This document shows positions 1 to 7,007 of a stretch of 9,742 nt of DNA, piece by piece; the first letter of the stretch is position 1; the number at the start of each line of letters is the position of its first letter. This stretch comes from JAEUPI01 sp035764445 (GTDB lineage: Bacteria > Pseudomonadota > Gammaproteobacteria > Burkholderiales > Burkholderiaceae_C), in NCBI GenBank assembly GCA_035764445.1, contig DASTZF010000241.1, positions 1 through 9,742 of the forward strand, written 5' to 3'. A program made the translations under genes and the position numbers. The notes under the pieces are model-generated. The model saw only the letters and a list, made by a program, of their open reading frames with translations. It made no database searches and had not been told where the DNA came from.

Positions 1-1421
1 CCTTCCAGCGGATCACGCCGCCCATCGTGTTGTTGGCGCGCGGATTGGCCGCGTCGGGGCCTGGGAAGTTGGCGGCGCCGCGGCTCGAGTTGTTGGTCAG
101 CGTGCAGTACACCTCTCCGGCTTTCTGGTCGATCGCCAGCCCACTCGGGGCGGTCCATCTTGGTAGCGCCCAGCAAATCGCTCGCCTGGCGCGACTTGAT
201 CACCACCTCGCCCTGATCGGCAAAGCCGTTGGCCGCCGTCAGCGGTCCTTGGCCGTGCACCACCGGCAGCCAGCGGCCGCTGCCATCGGCATCGAAGCGC
301 GCGACGTACAGCGTGCCGTGGTCGAGCAGGTCGCGGTTGGCTTTGGCACCGCCGGCCGCGATCTTGTCGCGGCTGATGAACTTGTAGATGTACTCGAAGC
401 GTGCATCCTCGCCGGAGTAGACGACCGCGCGGCCATCCTTCGTGACCGCCACCCACGCGCCCTCGTGCGCCGCGCGGCCGAGCGCGGTGCGCTTGACCGG
501 TGTGGAAGACGGATCCATCGGGTCGATCTCGACCACCCAGCCGAAGCGGTTGGGCTCGTTGGGCGTCTTGACCACGTCGAAGCGATCGTCGTGCTCGGCC
601 CAGCCGTAGAACGCGTCCTTGCGCAGGCCCCAGCGGCGCTGGTGTGCGTCGAGGTTGTCGCCGGCCCTGAAATAGAAGGCGAAGTTCTCTTCGCCCGACA
701 GGTAGGTGCCCCACGGCGTCTGGCCGCTGGCACAGTTGTTCAGCGTGCCGAGCACGGTGCGGCCCGCCGGATCGGCGGCGGTCTTCATCAGCCCATGGCC
801 GGCTGCAGGCCCGCTCACCGTGAATGGCGAGGCTGCAGTGAGGCGCCGCGCGTAGCGCGACGGCCGCACCATCTGCCAGCGGCCGTCGACGAGCTGCACC
901 TCGATCACCGACACGCCGTGCGCGTTCTGCCCCTTGCGCACCTTCTCGGCCGACCACGTCTTCAGGCCGTCGCTGTGCAGCAGCCCGTCGTCGATGTACT
1001 CGTGGTTCATCACCAGCAGGCCGCGCTGGCTGCCGTCGAGCGGGTAGAAGTGAATGCCGTCGTGGTGCATGCCCATTTGCAGCGCCTGGTCGGCCGCGGA
1101 GTTCGACGCATCGTCCTGCCACTGCGGCATCGCACCGGCCACACCGACCGGCTCGCCCCACGGTGCGATCGCGCGCGCGATGTAGCCCTCGGGCACGCGC
1201 AGCGCGTCGCTGCCATCGGTGCCGATCGCCTTGAACCCGAGCAGCGGACCGCGGGTCTGCGGCGTCGCGGCACAGCTGCCGAGCCATGGCGCCAGCACGC
1301 CACCCACCAGCGCGACGACGCCGCCTTGCAGCCAGACGCGGCGCCGCGGATCCGACACGTCGTGGATGCTCGGGTTGGCCGATGGGTTGCTGTCTTCCAT
1401 TGCGTCGAAATCCTTCGCCAT
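1..1421 (-). CDS. phoX: PhoX-family phosphatase (DUF839), partial at left edge, with apparent frameshift
   Basis: Probable extracytoplasmic phosphoesterase of the PhoX/DUF839 family, whose members use Ca and Fe. The ATG at 1419-1421 has GGAG a few bases upstream. Reading from it gives 427 residues in one frame. The N-terminus has a twin-arginine-like motif (DPRRRVWLQ, residues 24-32), a hydrophobic stretch, then LGSC with Cys50, which could be a lipobox. Family hallmarks follow: GLLVMNHEY (134-142), LNNCASG with Cys230 (the equivalent Cys binds iron in characterised PhoX), TPWGTYLSGEEN with Glu244/245, and GATKMDRPEW ending at residue 427. The frame then fails. The expected continuation (AIDQKAGEVYCTLTNN, later PRANNTMGGVIRW) lies in another frame from about 139 down to 2. 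Deleting one base of the C run at 140-142 restores a family-like reading. The C-terminus lies outside the window. It is the last visible gene of the transporter unit, 30 bases after the permease. The family call is firm; whether the gene is intact is open. Confidence 0.9.
   Translation of the reverse strand, partial: MAKDFDAMEDSNPSANPSIHDVSDPRRRVWLQGGVVALVGGVLAPWLGSCAATPQTRGPLLGFKAIGTDGSDALRVPEGYIARAIAPWGEPVGVAGAMPQWQDDASNSAADQALQMGMHHDGIHFYPLDGSQRGLLVMNHEYIDDGLLHSDGLKTWSAEKVRKGQNAHGVSVIEVQLVDGRWQMVRPSRYARRLTAASPFTVSGPAAGHGLMKTAADPAGRTVLGTLNNCASGQTPWGTYLSGEENFAFYFRAGDNLDAHQRRWGLRKDAFYGWAEHDDRFDVVKTPNEPNRFGWVVEIDPMDPSSTPVKRTALGRAAHEGAWVAVTKDGRAVVYSGEDARFEYIYKFISRDKIAAGGAKANRDLLDHGTLYVARFDADGSGRWLPVVHGQGPLTAANGFADQGEVVIKSRQASDLLGATKMDRPEWAGDRPESRRGVLHADQQLEPRRRQLPRPRRGQSARQQHDGRRDPLE
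140..142 (-). other. apparent +1 frameshift site in phoX
   Basis: A CCC run on the plus strand (GGG in the coding strand) directly follows the codons for KMDRPEW. With the bases as given, the frame continues into an arginine-rich, non-family peptide (AGDRPESRRG). Dropping one base gives DRPEWLAIDQKAGEVYCT, which fits the PhoX pattern, and the new frame stays open to the window edge. Loss of one base from the nearby GGGG run at 147-150 would also restore the frame, but it changes the conserved PEW. Either a sequencing indel or a real inactivating mutation is possible. Confidence 0.75.
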
Positions 1422-1451
1422 AGGGTCTCCGGTTGTCGTGTCACGCGGCGG

Positions 1452-2300
1452 CTACAGGCGCTCGGTCTCGGCGGCGCGCGGTTGCCACTTCATCAAGCGC
1501 CGCTCGATGCGCCCGACCGCGGCATCGAGGAGCAACGCGAACGCGGTGAGCACCAGGATGCCGGCCATCACCGTGTTGATGTCGAACGTGCCTTCGGCCT
1601 GCAGGATCAGGTAGCCGACGCCTTTGGCGCTGCCGAGGTACTCGCCGACCACTGCACCGACGAACGCCAAACCGACGCTGGTGTGCAGCGAGCTGAATAC
1701 CCAGCTGGTTGCGCTGGGCAGATAGACGTAGCGCAGCAGCTGCCGGCGGTCGGCGCCGAGCATGCGCGCGTTGTCGAGCACCACCGGGCTCACCTCGCGC
1801 ACGCCCTGGTAGACGTTGAAGAACACGATGAAGAACACCAGCGTGATGCCGAGCGCCACCTTGCTCGCCACGCCGAGCCCGAACCAGACCGCGAAGATCG
1901 GCGCCAGGATCACGCGCGGCATCGAGTTCAGCGCCTTGATATAGGGATCGAAGATCGCGGCGGCCAGCGGCGACAGCGCGAGCCACAGCCCGCACGCGAG
2001 TCCGAGCGCCGTGCCGAGCCCGAAAGCCAGCACGGTCTCCAGCAGGGTCACCGCCAGGTGCTCGTAGATGTCGCGCGAGACGAAGAACCAGCGGCCGATG
2101 CGCGCCAGGATCTTCAGCGGCTCGCCGAAGAAGAACGCTGCCTGGCTGTCGTCGCTGAAGACGACGTTTGGCAGCAGCCCCGGCTTGGTCAGCACGTGCC
2201 ACGCCGCGAACACGGCCAGCAGCACGCCGGCCTGCCACAGCCTCAGGTTGCGGCCCGGTCGCGGGCGGATGCGCTGCCACAGGGCGGTCATGGGGCTCAT
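1452..2300 (-). CDS. ABC transporter permease, NitT/TauT (SsuC/TauC-like) family
   Basis: Inner-membrane permease of 282 residues, a normal length for this family. Hydrophobic segments lie roughly at residues 22-38, 84-106, 128-145, 147-163, 205-223 and 243-262, consistent with six membrane passes. The cytoplasmic EAA loop that docks on the ATPase is visible around 178-198 (ARMLGADRRQLLRYVYLPSA, with the conserved Gly and the Leu-Pro). The ATG at 2298-2300 overlaps the ATPase TGA as ATGA, so translation is probably coupled; there is no strong ribosome-binding site of its own. A second in-frame ATG at 2289-2291 is a minor alternative. The stop is 30 bases before the phoX start. The substrate cannot be read from the sequence: relatives carry sulfonates, taurine, nitrate, pyrimidine precursors or aromatic acids. 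Confidence 0.92.
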   Translation of the reverse strand: MSPMTALWQRIRPRPGRNLRLWQAGVLLAVFAAWHVLTKPGLLPNVVFSDDSQAAFFFGEPLKILARIGRWFFVSRDIYEHLAVTLLETVLAFGLGTALGLACGLWLALSPLAAAIFDPYIKALNSMPRVILAPIFAVWFGLGVASKVALGITLVFFIVFFNVYQGVREVSPVVLDNARMLGADRRQLLRYVYLPSATSWVFSSLHTSVGLAFVGAVVGEYLGSAKGVGYLILQAEGTFDINTVMAGILVLTAFALLLDAAVGRIERRLMKWQPRAAETERL

Positions 2301-3175
2301 GCCCGGCGCTGCAACTGCTGCTGATAACCGCGCAGCACCTCGTCGCGCAACACGTTCCAGATCGCACGGTGCAGTTCGACGAAGCGCGGCGTCGTGCGCA
2401 CTTCGGCAACGTCACGCGGACGCGTGAGGTCGATCGCGAACTCACCGATCGGGTGTGCCGCCGGGCCCGCGCTCATCACCACCACGCGGTCGCTCATCGC
2501 GATCGCCTCGTCGAGGTCGTGGGTGATGAACAGCACCGCCTTGCGTTGCTTGCCCTGCTTCGCTGCGCCCGCGAGAGTGGCGCGCGCCGAGTTGGGAGTG
2601 GCCCGGCGCTCGTCGCCGCCCCACAGCGCCAGCACCTCGTTCTCCATCAACTGGCGCGTCTGGATGTCGAGCGCCGAAAACGGCTCGTCCATCAGGATGA
2701 TGTCGGGGTCCAGCGCCAGTGTCTGTGCCAGGCTCGTGCGCTTGCGCATGCCGCCCGACAGCTGGTGCGGATAGCGGTCGCCAAAGCCGGTGAGGCCCAC
2801 CCGCTGCAGCCAGGCATCGGCCTGCTGGCGTGCGGCATCCAGCGCGACGCCGCGGAACTGCAACCCCGCCATCACGTTGGAGCGCGCGGTGCGCCACGGC
2901 ATCAGGCTCTCGGTCTGGAACATGTAGCCGGCGCGGCGGTTGATGCCGGCCAGCGGCTCGCCGAACACGCGCACCGATCCCGCGCTCGGTGCAAGCAGCC
3001 CCGCGGCCACGTTGAGCAGCGTGCTCTTGCCGCAACCGGTGGGGCCGACCACCGACACGAATTCGCCGTCGGCCACCGCGAGGCTGACGTCGCGCACCGC
3101 GGTGTACGAGGCGCCCGCCGCGTCGCGGCCAGCGAACGTGCACGCGATGCCCGAGAGCTCGAGCGCGAAGCCCAT
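2297..3175 (-). CDS. ABC transporter ATP-binding protein, NitT/TauT (SsuB/TauB-like) family
   Basis: Cytoplasmic ATPase of 292 residues that powers the adjacent permease. All nucleotide-binding elements are intact: Walker A GPTGCGKST (44-52), Q-loop Gln87 (YMFQTE), signature LSGGMRKR (139-146), Walker B ILMDEPFSALD (160-170) and switch His219 (FITHDLDEA). The stretch 185-212, between Walker B and the H-loop, is longer than usual for this family. It reads as a hydrophilic, Ala/Arg/Lys-rich insert, while the residues on both sides match normal family members. The start at 3175 lies 16 bases after the binding-protein stop, with only a weak ribosome-binding site. The C-terminal part (RDVAEVRTTPRFVELHRAIW) resembles SsuB/TauB-type proteins. 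Confidence 0.94.
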   Translation of the reverse strand: MGFALELSGIACTFAGRDAAGASYTAVRDVSLAVADGEFVSVVGPTGCGKSTLLNVAAGLLAPSAGSVRVFGEPLAGINRRAGYMFQTESLMPWRTARSNVMAGLQFRGVALDAARQQADAWLQRVGLTGFGDRYPHQLSGGMRKRTSLAQTLALDPDIILMDEPFSALDIQTRQLMENEVLALWGGDERRATPNSARATLAGAAKQGKQRKAVLFITHDLDEAIAMSDRVVVMSAGPAAHPIGEFAIDLTRPRDVAEVRTTPRFVELHRAIWNVLRDEVLRGYQQQLQRRA

Positions 3176-3191
3176 CGATGCTTGCTGCCGG

Positions 3192-4220
3192 TCAGCCCTT
3201 GGGATACTTGGCGTTGGCCTTCTTGACGAACTCGTTGGTGTAGACCGCCGCCAGATCGAGCTTGGCGTCGGCGATCTCGGCGTCGATGCTGGCCAGCGCG
3301 CGGAACGCGGTGTCGGGGCCCTTCTCCGGGATCATGCCGTCGGGCGACAGCGCACCCTTGGCGGCGAGGAAGGCGTCGATGTAGACCGCGCGGTCGCCCA
3401 GCAGGTACGCCTCGGGCACCGCCTTGATGATTTCGGTCGGGCCGGCGTTCTGGATCCACTTGTCGGCACGCACGATCGCATTGGCCAACGCCTGTACGGT
3501 GGCCGGATTCTTGTCGACGAATTCGCTCTTGGCGTACAGGCAGGCAGCCGGCATCGGCCCACCGAATACCTTGTCGGCTTCGGCCACCACACGCGTATCC
3601 GACACGATCTTCAGGTCGCCCGAGCGCTGCAACAGCGTGATCACCGGGTCGAGGTTGCTGATGGCATCGATCTGGCCGGAGCGCACGGCGGCCACCGCGC
3701 CGCTGGACGCGCCGACGCCGATGAAGCTGACGTCGCTCGGCTTCAGGCCCGCCTTGGCGAGCACGAAGTTCGCCATCACGTTGGTCGAGCTGCCCGGCGC
3801 GGTGACGCCGATCTTCTTGCCCTTGAGGTCGGCCACGCTCTTGAAGTTGGGCAGCGACTTCGGATTGATGCCGAGCACGATCTGTGGCGCGCGTCCCATC
3901 AGCACGAACGCGCGCAGGCGCTGCCCCTTGGCCTGCATGTTGACCGTGTGCTCGAACGCACCCGATACCACGTCGACGCTGCCGCCCACCAGCGCGCGCA
4001 ACGATTGCGCGCCGCCGGCGAAGTCGTTGATCGTCACCTCGAGTCCTTCGGCCTTGAAGTAGCCGAGCGACTCGGCGATCGACAGCGGCAGGTAGTACAG
4101 CAGGTTCCTGCCGCCGACCGCCAGCTGAACCTTGGGCTTCTCGAGGGCCTGCGCGCGGACGACGAGCGCGGGCGCGGCGAGTCCCGCCGGCAGCGCGGTG
4201 ATCAAGGTGCGGCGTTTCAT
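3192..4220 (-). CDS. ABC transporter substrate-binding protein, NMT1/SsuA-like
   Basis: Periplasmic solute-binding protein of 342 residues that delivers ligand to the permease. The signal peptide is clear: MKRRTLITALPAGLAAPALV, then VRAQA with likely cleavage after Ala25. The KRRTLI start is weakly Tat-like. The mature part has family features: YYLPLSIAESLGYFKAEGLE (residues 42-61), FAGGAQSLRALVGGSVDVV (67-85), and DLKGKKIGVTAPGSSTN, followed by a second lobe ending KYPKG. I chose the ATG at 4218-4220 because the signal peptide begins there and GGAG lies about 9 bases upstream. The longer in-frame opening up to 4448 would run antisense into the divergent dehydrogenase and encodes no recognisable extension. 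It is first in the importer unit. The ligand is unknown; a sulfonate- or organic-acid-like compound is a family-based guess. Confidence 0.93.
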   Translation of the reverse strand: MKRRTLITALPAGLAAPALVVRAQALEKPKVQLAVGGRNLLYYLPLSIAESLGYFKAEGLEVTINDFAGGAQSLRALVGGSVDVVSGAFEHTVNMQAKGQRLRAFVLMGRAPQIVLGINPKSLPNFKSVADLKGKKIGVTAPGSSTNVMANFVLAKAGLKPSDVSFIGVGASSGAVAAVRSGQIDAISNLDPVITLLQRSGDLKIVSDTRVVAEADKVFGGPMPAACLYAKSEFVDKNPATVQALANAIVRADKWIQNAGPTEIIKAVPEAYLLGDRAVYIDAFLAAKGALSPDGMIPEKGPDTAFRALASIDAEIADAKLDLAAVYTNEFVKKANAKYPKG

Positions 4221-4347
4221 GAACCAATCTCCACAGCGATAAGGAAGCCCTGTCGTCAATGTACCGAAGCGAGCACCGCTTGCCAGCCCGGGCCTGCCCG
4301 AAGCCGCACAATCGGAGCCCGCCCTTCGACACCGGGAGCTGCGAGCC
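4221..4347. promoter_or_regulatory. shared intergenic region between the divergent transporter unit and dehydrogenase
   Basis: These 127 bases separate the starts of two oppositely transcribed units, so promoters for both are expected here. I see no convincing -35/-10 pair; TACATT on the minus strand (4257-4262) is one weak -10 candidate. A small inverted repeat, AAGCG/CGCTT with a five-base spacer (4267-4281), sits mid-region and could be an operator. The ribosome-binding sites are GGAG on minus near 4230 and GGGAG on plus at 4334-4338. Confidence 0.4.
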
Positions 4348-5100
4348 GTGACGACCGCGCGCATTGCCTTGATCACCGGCGCCAGCCGCGGCATCGGTGC
4401 GGCCACTGCACGGCTGCTGGCGCAGCGCGGCTGGGACGTCGCGGTCAACTACACGCGCGACGAGTCCGCGGCCCAGCAAGTGGCCGCCGACGTGCGCAGC
4501 GCTGGCCGGCGCGGCATCGTCGTGCGCGCCGACGTCGCCGACGAGGCCGCCGTCCTGGCGATGTTCGATGCCGTCGATCAGGGGCTGGGCCGCGTCGGCG
4601 CGCTGATCAACAACGCCGGCATCGTCGACATGAAGGCGCGCCTCGACGAGATGAGCAGCGCGCGCTGGCGGCGCATGCTTGACGTCAACGTGTTCGGCAC
4701 GCTGTTGTGTGCGCGCGAAGCGGTCAAGCGCATGAGCACGCGCCACGGCGGCGCAGGCGGCGTGATCGTCAATCTGTCGAGCATCGCGGCCACTCTTGGC
4801 GCGCCGGCGATGTACGTCGACTACGCCGCCAGCAAGGGCGCGATCGAGAGCTTCACGGTCGGGCTGGGGCGCGAGCTGGCGAGCGAAGGCGTGCGCGTCA
4901 ACGCCGTGAGCCCGGGCATCATCGAGACCGAGATCCACGGCGACAGTGGCGATGCCGGGCGGCCGCAGAAGCTGGCCTCGACGATCCCGCTGCAGCGCGC
5001 GGGCACCGCGCCCGAGATCGCGCAGGCGATCGCGTGGCTGGTGTCGGACGAGGCGAGTTACGTCACAGCAACGGTGCTGAGTGTCAGCGGCGGCCGCTGA
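4348..5100 (+). CDS. SDR family NAD(P)-dependent oxidoreductase (classical, FabG-like)
   Basis: Cytoplasmic classical short-chain dehydrogenase of 250 residues, the usual length. The Rossmann motif TGASRGIG is at 10-17, NNAG at 88-91, the structural Asn at 114 (LDVNV), and the catalytic set is Ser145, Tyr159 and Lys163 (DYAASKGAIE). PG at 189-190 and the C-terminal VSGGR are also typical. Arg14 and the NYTRDE segment after strand 2 suggest, but do not prove, NADP preference. The spacing between catalytic Ser and Tyr resembles the YgfF/glucose-1-dehydrogenase-like group. Translation starts at GTG 4348-4350, with GGGAG 9 bases upstream. It is a single gene divergent from the ABC importer. The substrate is unknown. 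A perfect stem-loop spans its stop codon. Confidence 0.93.
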   Translation: MTTARIALITGASRGIGAATARLLAQRGWDVAVNYTRDESAAQQVAADVRSAGRRGIVVRADVADEAAVLAMFDAVDQGLGRVGALINNAGIVDMKARLDEMSSARWRRMLDVNVFGTLLCAREAVKRMSTRHGGAGGVIVNLSSIAATLGAPAMYVDYAASKGAIESFTVGLGRELASEGVRVNAVSPGIIETEIHGDSGDAGRPQKLASTIPLQRAGTAPEIAQAIAWLVSDEASYVTATVLSVSGGR

Positions 5101-5103
5101 CAC
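5081..5103 (+). terminator. stem-loop across the dehydrogenase stop codon, possible terminator
   Basis: A perfect 10-base-pair stem (GTGTCAGCGG / CCGCTGACAC) closes on a three-base loop (CGG). The TGA stop of the dehydrogenase lies in the right arm. No T-tract follows, so this is not a classical intrinsic terminator. It could still pause polymerase, protect the mRNA 3' end or act with Rho. The hairpin is certain as sequence; its function is inferred. Confidence 0.45.
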
Positions 5104-5116
5104 ACCCATCGACCGG

Positions 5117-5153
5117 GTCAGCTGACGCTGCAGTTACACCGCGGCGCGGTGTA
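5117..5153 (+). repeat. 10-base palindrome and second perfect stem-loop
   Basis: GTCAGCTGAC at 5117-5126 is a perfect palindrome. It is followed by a perfect 8-base-pair stem (TACACCGC / GCGGTGTA, 5135-5142 and 5146-5153) with a three-base loop (GGC). A run of six C, not T, follows it. These could be protein-binding sites or RNA hairpins in the gap before the hemolysin III-like gene. No known family is recognised. Confidence 0.5.
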
Positions 5154-5159
5154 CCCCCC

Positions 5160-5206
5160 GCATCGCTGCCCTTGAACGGGGGCCACAGCCCGTGGCTGTG
5201 GGATGC
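5160..5206 (+). other. possible structured leader of the hemolysin III-like gene
   Basis: GCATC (5160-5164) pairs with GATGC (5202-5206). It encloses a perfect 8-base-pair hairpin, CCACAGCC / GGCTGTGG with loop CGT (5183-5201), stacked directly on the outer helix. A small CCC/GGG hairpin is possible between them (5169-5180). The fold would lie 70 bases upstream of the next start codon if transcription begins before it. I do not recognise a known riboswitch consensus. The pairing is visible in the sequence, but a regulatory role is speculative. Confidence 0.35.
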
Positions 5207-5275
5207 GTCCGCACGGGCACGTGATCACACTGCTTCGCAACGCGCGATGCTGGGACGCGCGAAGGGAGCAAGGCG

Positions 5276-5899
5276 ATGCCGATAGCACCCGCGCTACGCG
5301 AGGAGCTGGCCAACACGGCCAGCCACGGGCTCGGCGTGCTGTTGGCCCTGGTGGCGCTACCGGTACTGGCGGCCGACGAGACGGCGAGTGCGGGCTCGCG
5401 CCATCTGGGGGTGTGGGTGTTCGCCGCCACGATGCTGCTGATGTACGCGGTGTCGTCGGCGTATCACGCAGCGCCATCAGGACCCACCAAAGGCTTGCTG
5501 AAGCGGCTGGACCATGCGGCGATCTATCTCTTCATGGCTGGCACCTTCACGCCGTTCGCACTCGGCCATGCAGAAGGCGCACCGCTGCTGGGGCTGGTGT
5601 GGGTGCTGGCGGCCACCGGCGTGGCGATGAAGCTCGCCGGCTATCTGCGCGACCGCACGCTGTCGACCGCGCTGTATCTCGCGTTCGGCTGGCTGGTGAT
5701 GGCAGCGGCGCAGCCGCTGCTGGCGTCGCTCGGCCGCGAGGGTCTGCTGTGGCTGCTCGCCGGCGCCATCGCCTACATGGCCGGCACGCTGTTCTTCGTG
5801 CTCGACCAGCGACTGCGCTTCGGTCACTTGGTGTGGCACGTGTTCGTGCTGGTGGGCAGCGGCTGCCACTTCATCGCGGTGCTGAAGCACGCCGCCTGA
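5276..5899 (+). CDS. trhA: hemolysin III / TrhA family membrane protein (PAQR-like)
   Basis: Integral inner-membrane protein of 207 residues with about seven hydrophobic segments, the normal size for the family. Conserved positions are present: NTASHGLG with His17, SSAYH with His64, the LDHAAIYLFMAGTFTP block with Asp79 and His80, and HLVWHVFVLVGSGCHF with His184, His188 and His198. These histidines and the aspartate form the putative metal-dependent hydrolase site shared with PAQR receptors. Bacterial TrhA is linked to membrane fluidity homeostasis. The older hemolysin name rests on a Bacillus protein and should not be taken as a toxin call. The ATG at 5276 has GGGAG at 5264-5268, an excellent ribosome-binding site. 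It is monocistronic as far as seen and convergent with rlpA, with 9 bases between stops. Confidence 0.93.
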   Translation: MPIAPALREELANTASHGLGVLLALVALPVLAADETASAGSRHLGVWVFAATMLLMYAVSSAYHAAPSGPTKGLLKRLDHAAIYLFMAGTFTPFALGHAEGAPLLGLVWVLAATGVAMKLAGYLRDRTLSTALYLAFGWLVMAAAQPLLASLGREGLLWLLAGAIAYMAGTLFFVLDQRLRFGHLVWHVFVLVGSGCHFIAVLKHAA

Positions 5900-5908
5900 G
5901 CAGGAGCG

Positions 5909-6940
5909 TCAACGACGTTCGACGATCAGCGGCACCAGCTGCAGTTCGGCGCGCAGGCGGTCGGCCGCACTGCCGGCATCGGCGCGCGTGCGGTACGGCC
6001 CCGCCTGCAAGCGATGCAGGTCGCGATCGGTGAACACCGCCAGCGATGGCGCCAGCCAGTCGAGCTCGCGCTCGACCTTGCGCTGAAAGTCCAGCGCGCC
6101 GTCGCGCTCGCGAAACGCACCAAGCTGCAACCAGAAGCCCGGGGCCTGCATCGCGATCGGTCGCGGCGGCGTGCGTGGCACGTCGTCATCGACCGGCGGC
6201 ACCGTGGTCTCGTTCGCGCTGGCCGGTGGCGGCGCGACCGCCACCGTCGTGATCGCGCTGGCCGGCACCTCCGGTGCGCGGACGGCAGGCGGCGCACTCA
6301 CGCTCGGCGCGCTGCTGACGACGAGCGGCGGCGGTGGGGCCGTGACGGGCGGTGTGGCAGCCGCCAGCGCTCGCTCGGAGCCCGCCTTCCAGGCGCCGGT
6401 GCGGATCGCCTCTTGCGTGATGCGCTCGACCTCGACCGGCGCTACCGCGTTGAGCACGCCGAGTTTCAGTGCCGCCGTGTAGCTGAGGTCGATCACGCGG
6501 CCGCCGTGGAACGGTCCGCGATCGTTGATGCGCACGATCACCTCGCGGCCGTTGGCCGGATTGCGCACGCGCGCGTAGCTCGGGATCGGCATCGTCTTGT
6601 GCGCGGCGGTCATCGCATACATGTCGTACGGCTCGCCGCTCGAAGTCGGGCGGCCGTGGAATTTGCGCCCGTACCACGATGCCAGTCCGCGCTCGGTAAA
6701 CGGCACGTCGCTGGTCAACGGTGTGTAGGTGCGCCCGAACACCTCGTAAGGTTTGTTGGGACCGCCGCTGCGCAGCGGCTCCAGCCGCGGCTCGGCATCG
6801 GGCACCTGCGCCAGGTTCGGTGGCGGGTTGGATCCGGCGCCGTCGCGGCCCCGCGGAGGGCTGGTGCCGCAGCCCACCAGCGCAGCGAACGCCAGCATGA
6901 ACATCCACCGATGCAGCCGACGCGGTTGCGGTGAACGCAT
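5909..6940 (-). CDS. rlpA: RlpA family septal ring lytic transglycosylase lipoprotein
   Basis: Outer-membrane lipoprotein that cleaves naked glycan strands of peptidoglycan at the division septum. From the ATG at 6938-6940 it has 343 residues: signal peptide MRSPQPRRLHRWMFMLAFAA, lipobox LVGC with lipidated Cys24, and a double-psi beta-barrel domain at about 84-172. That domain contains GLASWYG, SGEPYDMYAMTAAHKTMPIP (catalytic-type Glu103) and INDRGPF (catalytic-type Asp140). A Pro/Ala/Val-rich linker (about 190-265) leads to a C-terminal SPOR domain (about 267-341, FWLQLGAF start), which in this family targets denuded septal glycans. An in-frame GTG at 6955 is an alternative start, but the signal peptide fits 6940. 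It follows selD by 67 bases on the same strand and may be co-transcribed with it. Confidence 0.93.
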   Translation of the reverse strand: MRSPQPRRLHRWMFMLAFAALVGCGTSPPRGRDGAGSNPPPNLAQVPDAEPRLEPLRSGGPNKPYEVFGRTYTPLTSDVPFTERGLASWYGRKFHGRPTSSGEPYDMYAMTAAHKTMPIPSYARVRNPANGREVIVRINDRGPFHGGRVIDLSYTAALKLGVLNAVAPVEVERITQEAIRTGAWKAGSERALAAATPPVTAPPPPLVVSSAPSVSAPPAVRAPEVPASAITTVAVAPPPASANETTVPPVDDDVPRTPPRPIAMQAPGFWLQLGAFRERDGALDFQRKVERELDWLAPSLAVFTDRDLHRLQAGPYRTRADAGSAADRLRAELQLVPLIVERR

Positions 6941-7007
6941 GGCGCGACCATACACCAGCGCCTGTGCGCGCCAACGAAGGTAGCGCCGGACCGTCGCGCG
7001 CTGCGGT

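Noticed and set aside
27..2324. A 765-codon opening on the plus strand
   Set aside because: It is antisense to phoX and the permease gene. Its product is Arg/His/Ala-rich without domains, and both covered genes have clear family motifs on the other strand. Long antisense openings are common at this GC content.
4221..4448. N-terminal extension of the binding protein to 4448
   Set aside because: It would remove the signal peptide from the N-terminus and overlap the start of the divergent dehydrogenase. A good ribosome-binding site precedes 4220.
2940..4682. A 580-codon opening on plus antisense to the binding protein
   Set aside because: It is a shadow of the substrate-binding protein gene and then overlaps the dehydrogenase in the wrong frame.
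2902..5109. A 735-codon opening on minus across three genes
   Set aside because: It crosses the dehydrogenase antisense and the binding-protein and ATPase genes out of frame. The product is low-complexity and shows no conserved motif.
5276..5899. Hemolysin (toxin) interpretation of the hemolysin III-like gene
   Set aside because: The conserved His/Asp pattern is that of PAQR-type membrane proteins. The family's bacterial role is membrane homeostasis, and nothing nearby suggests toxin secretion.
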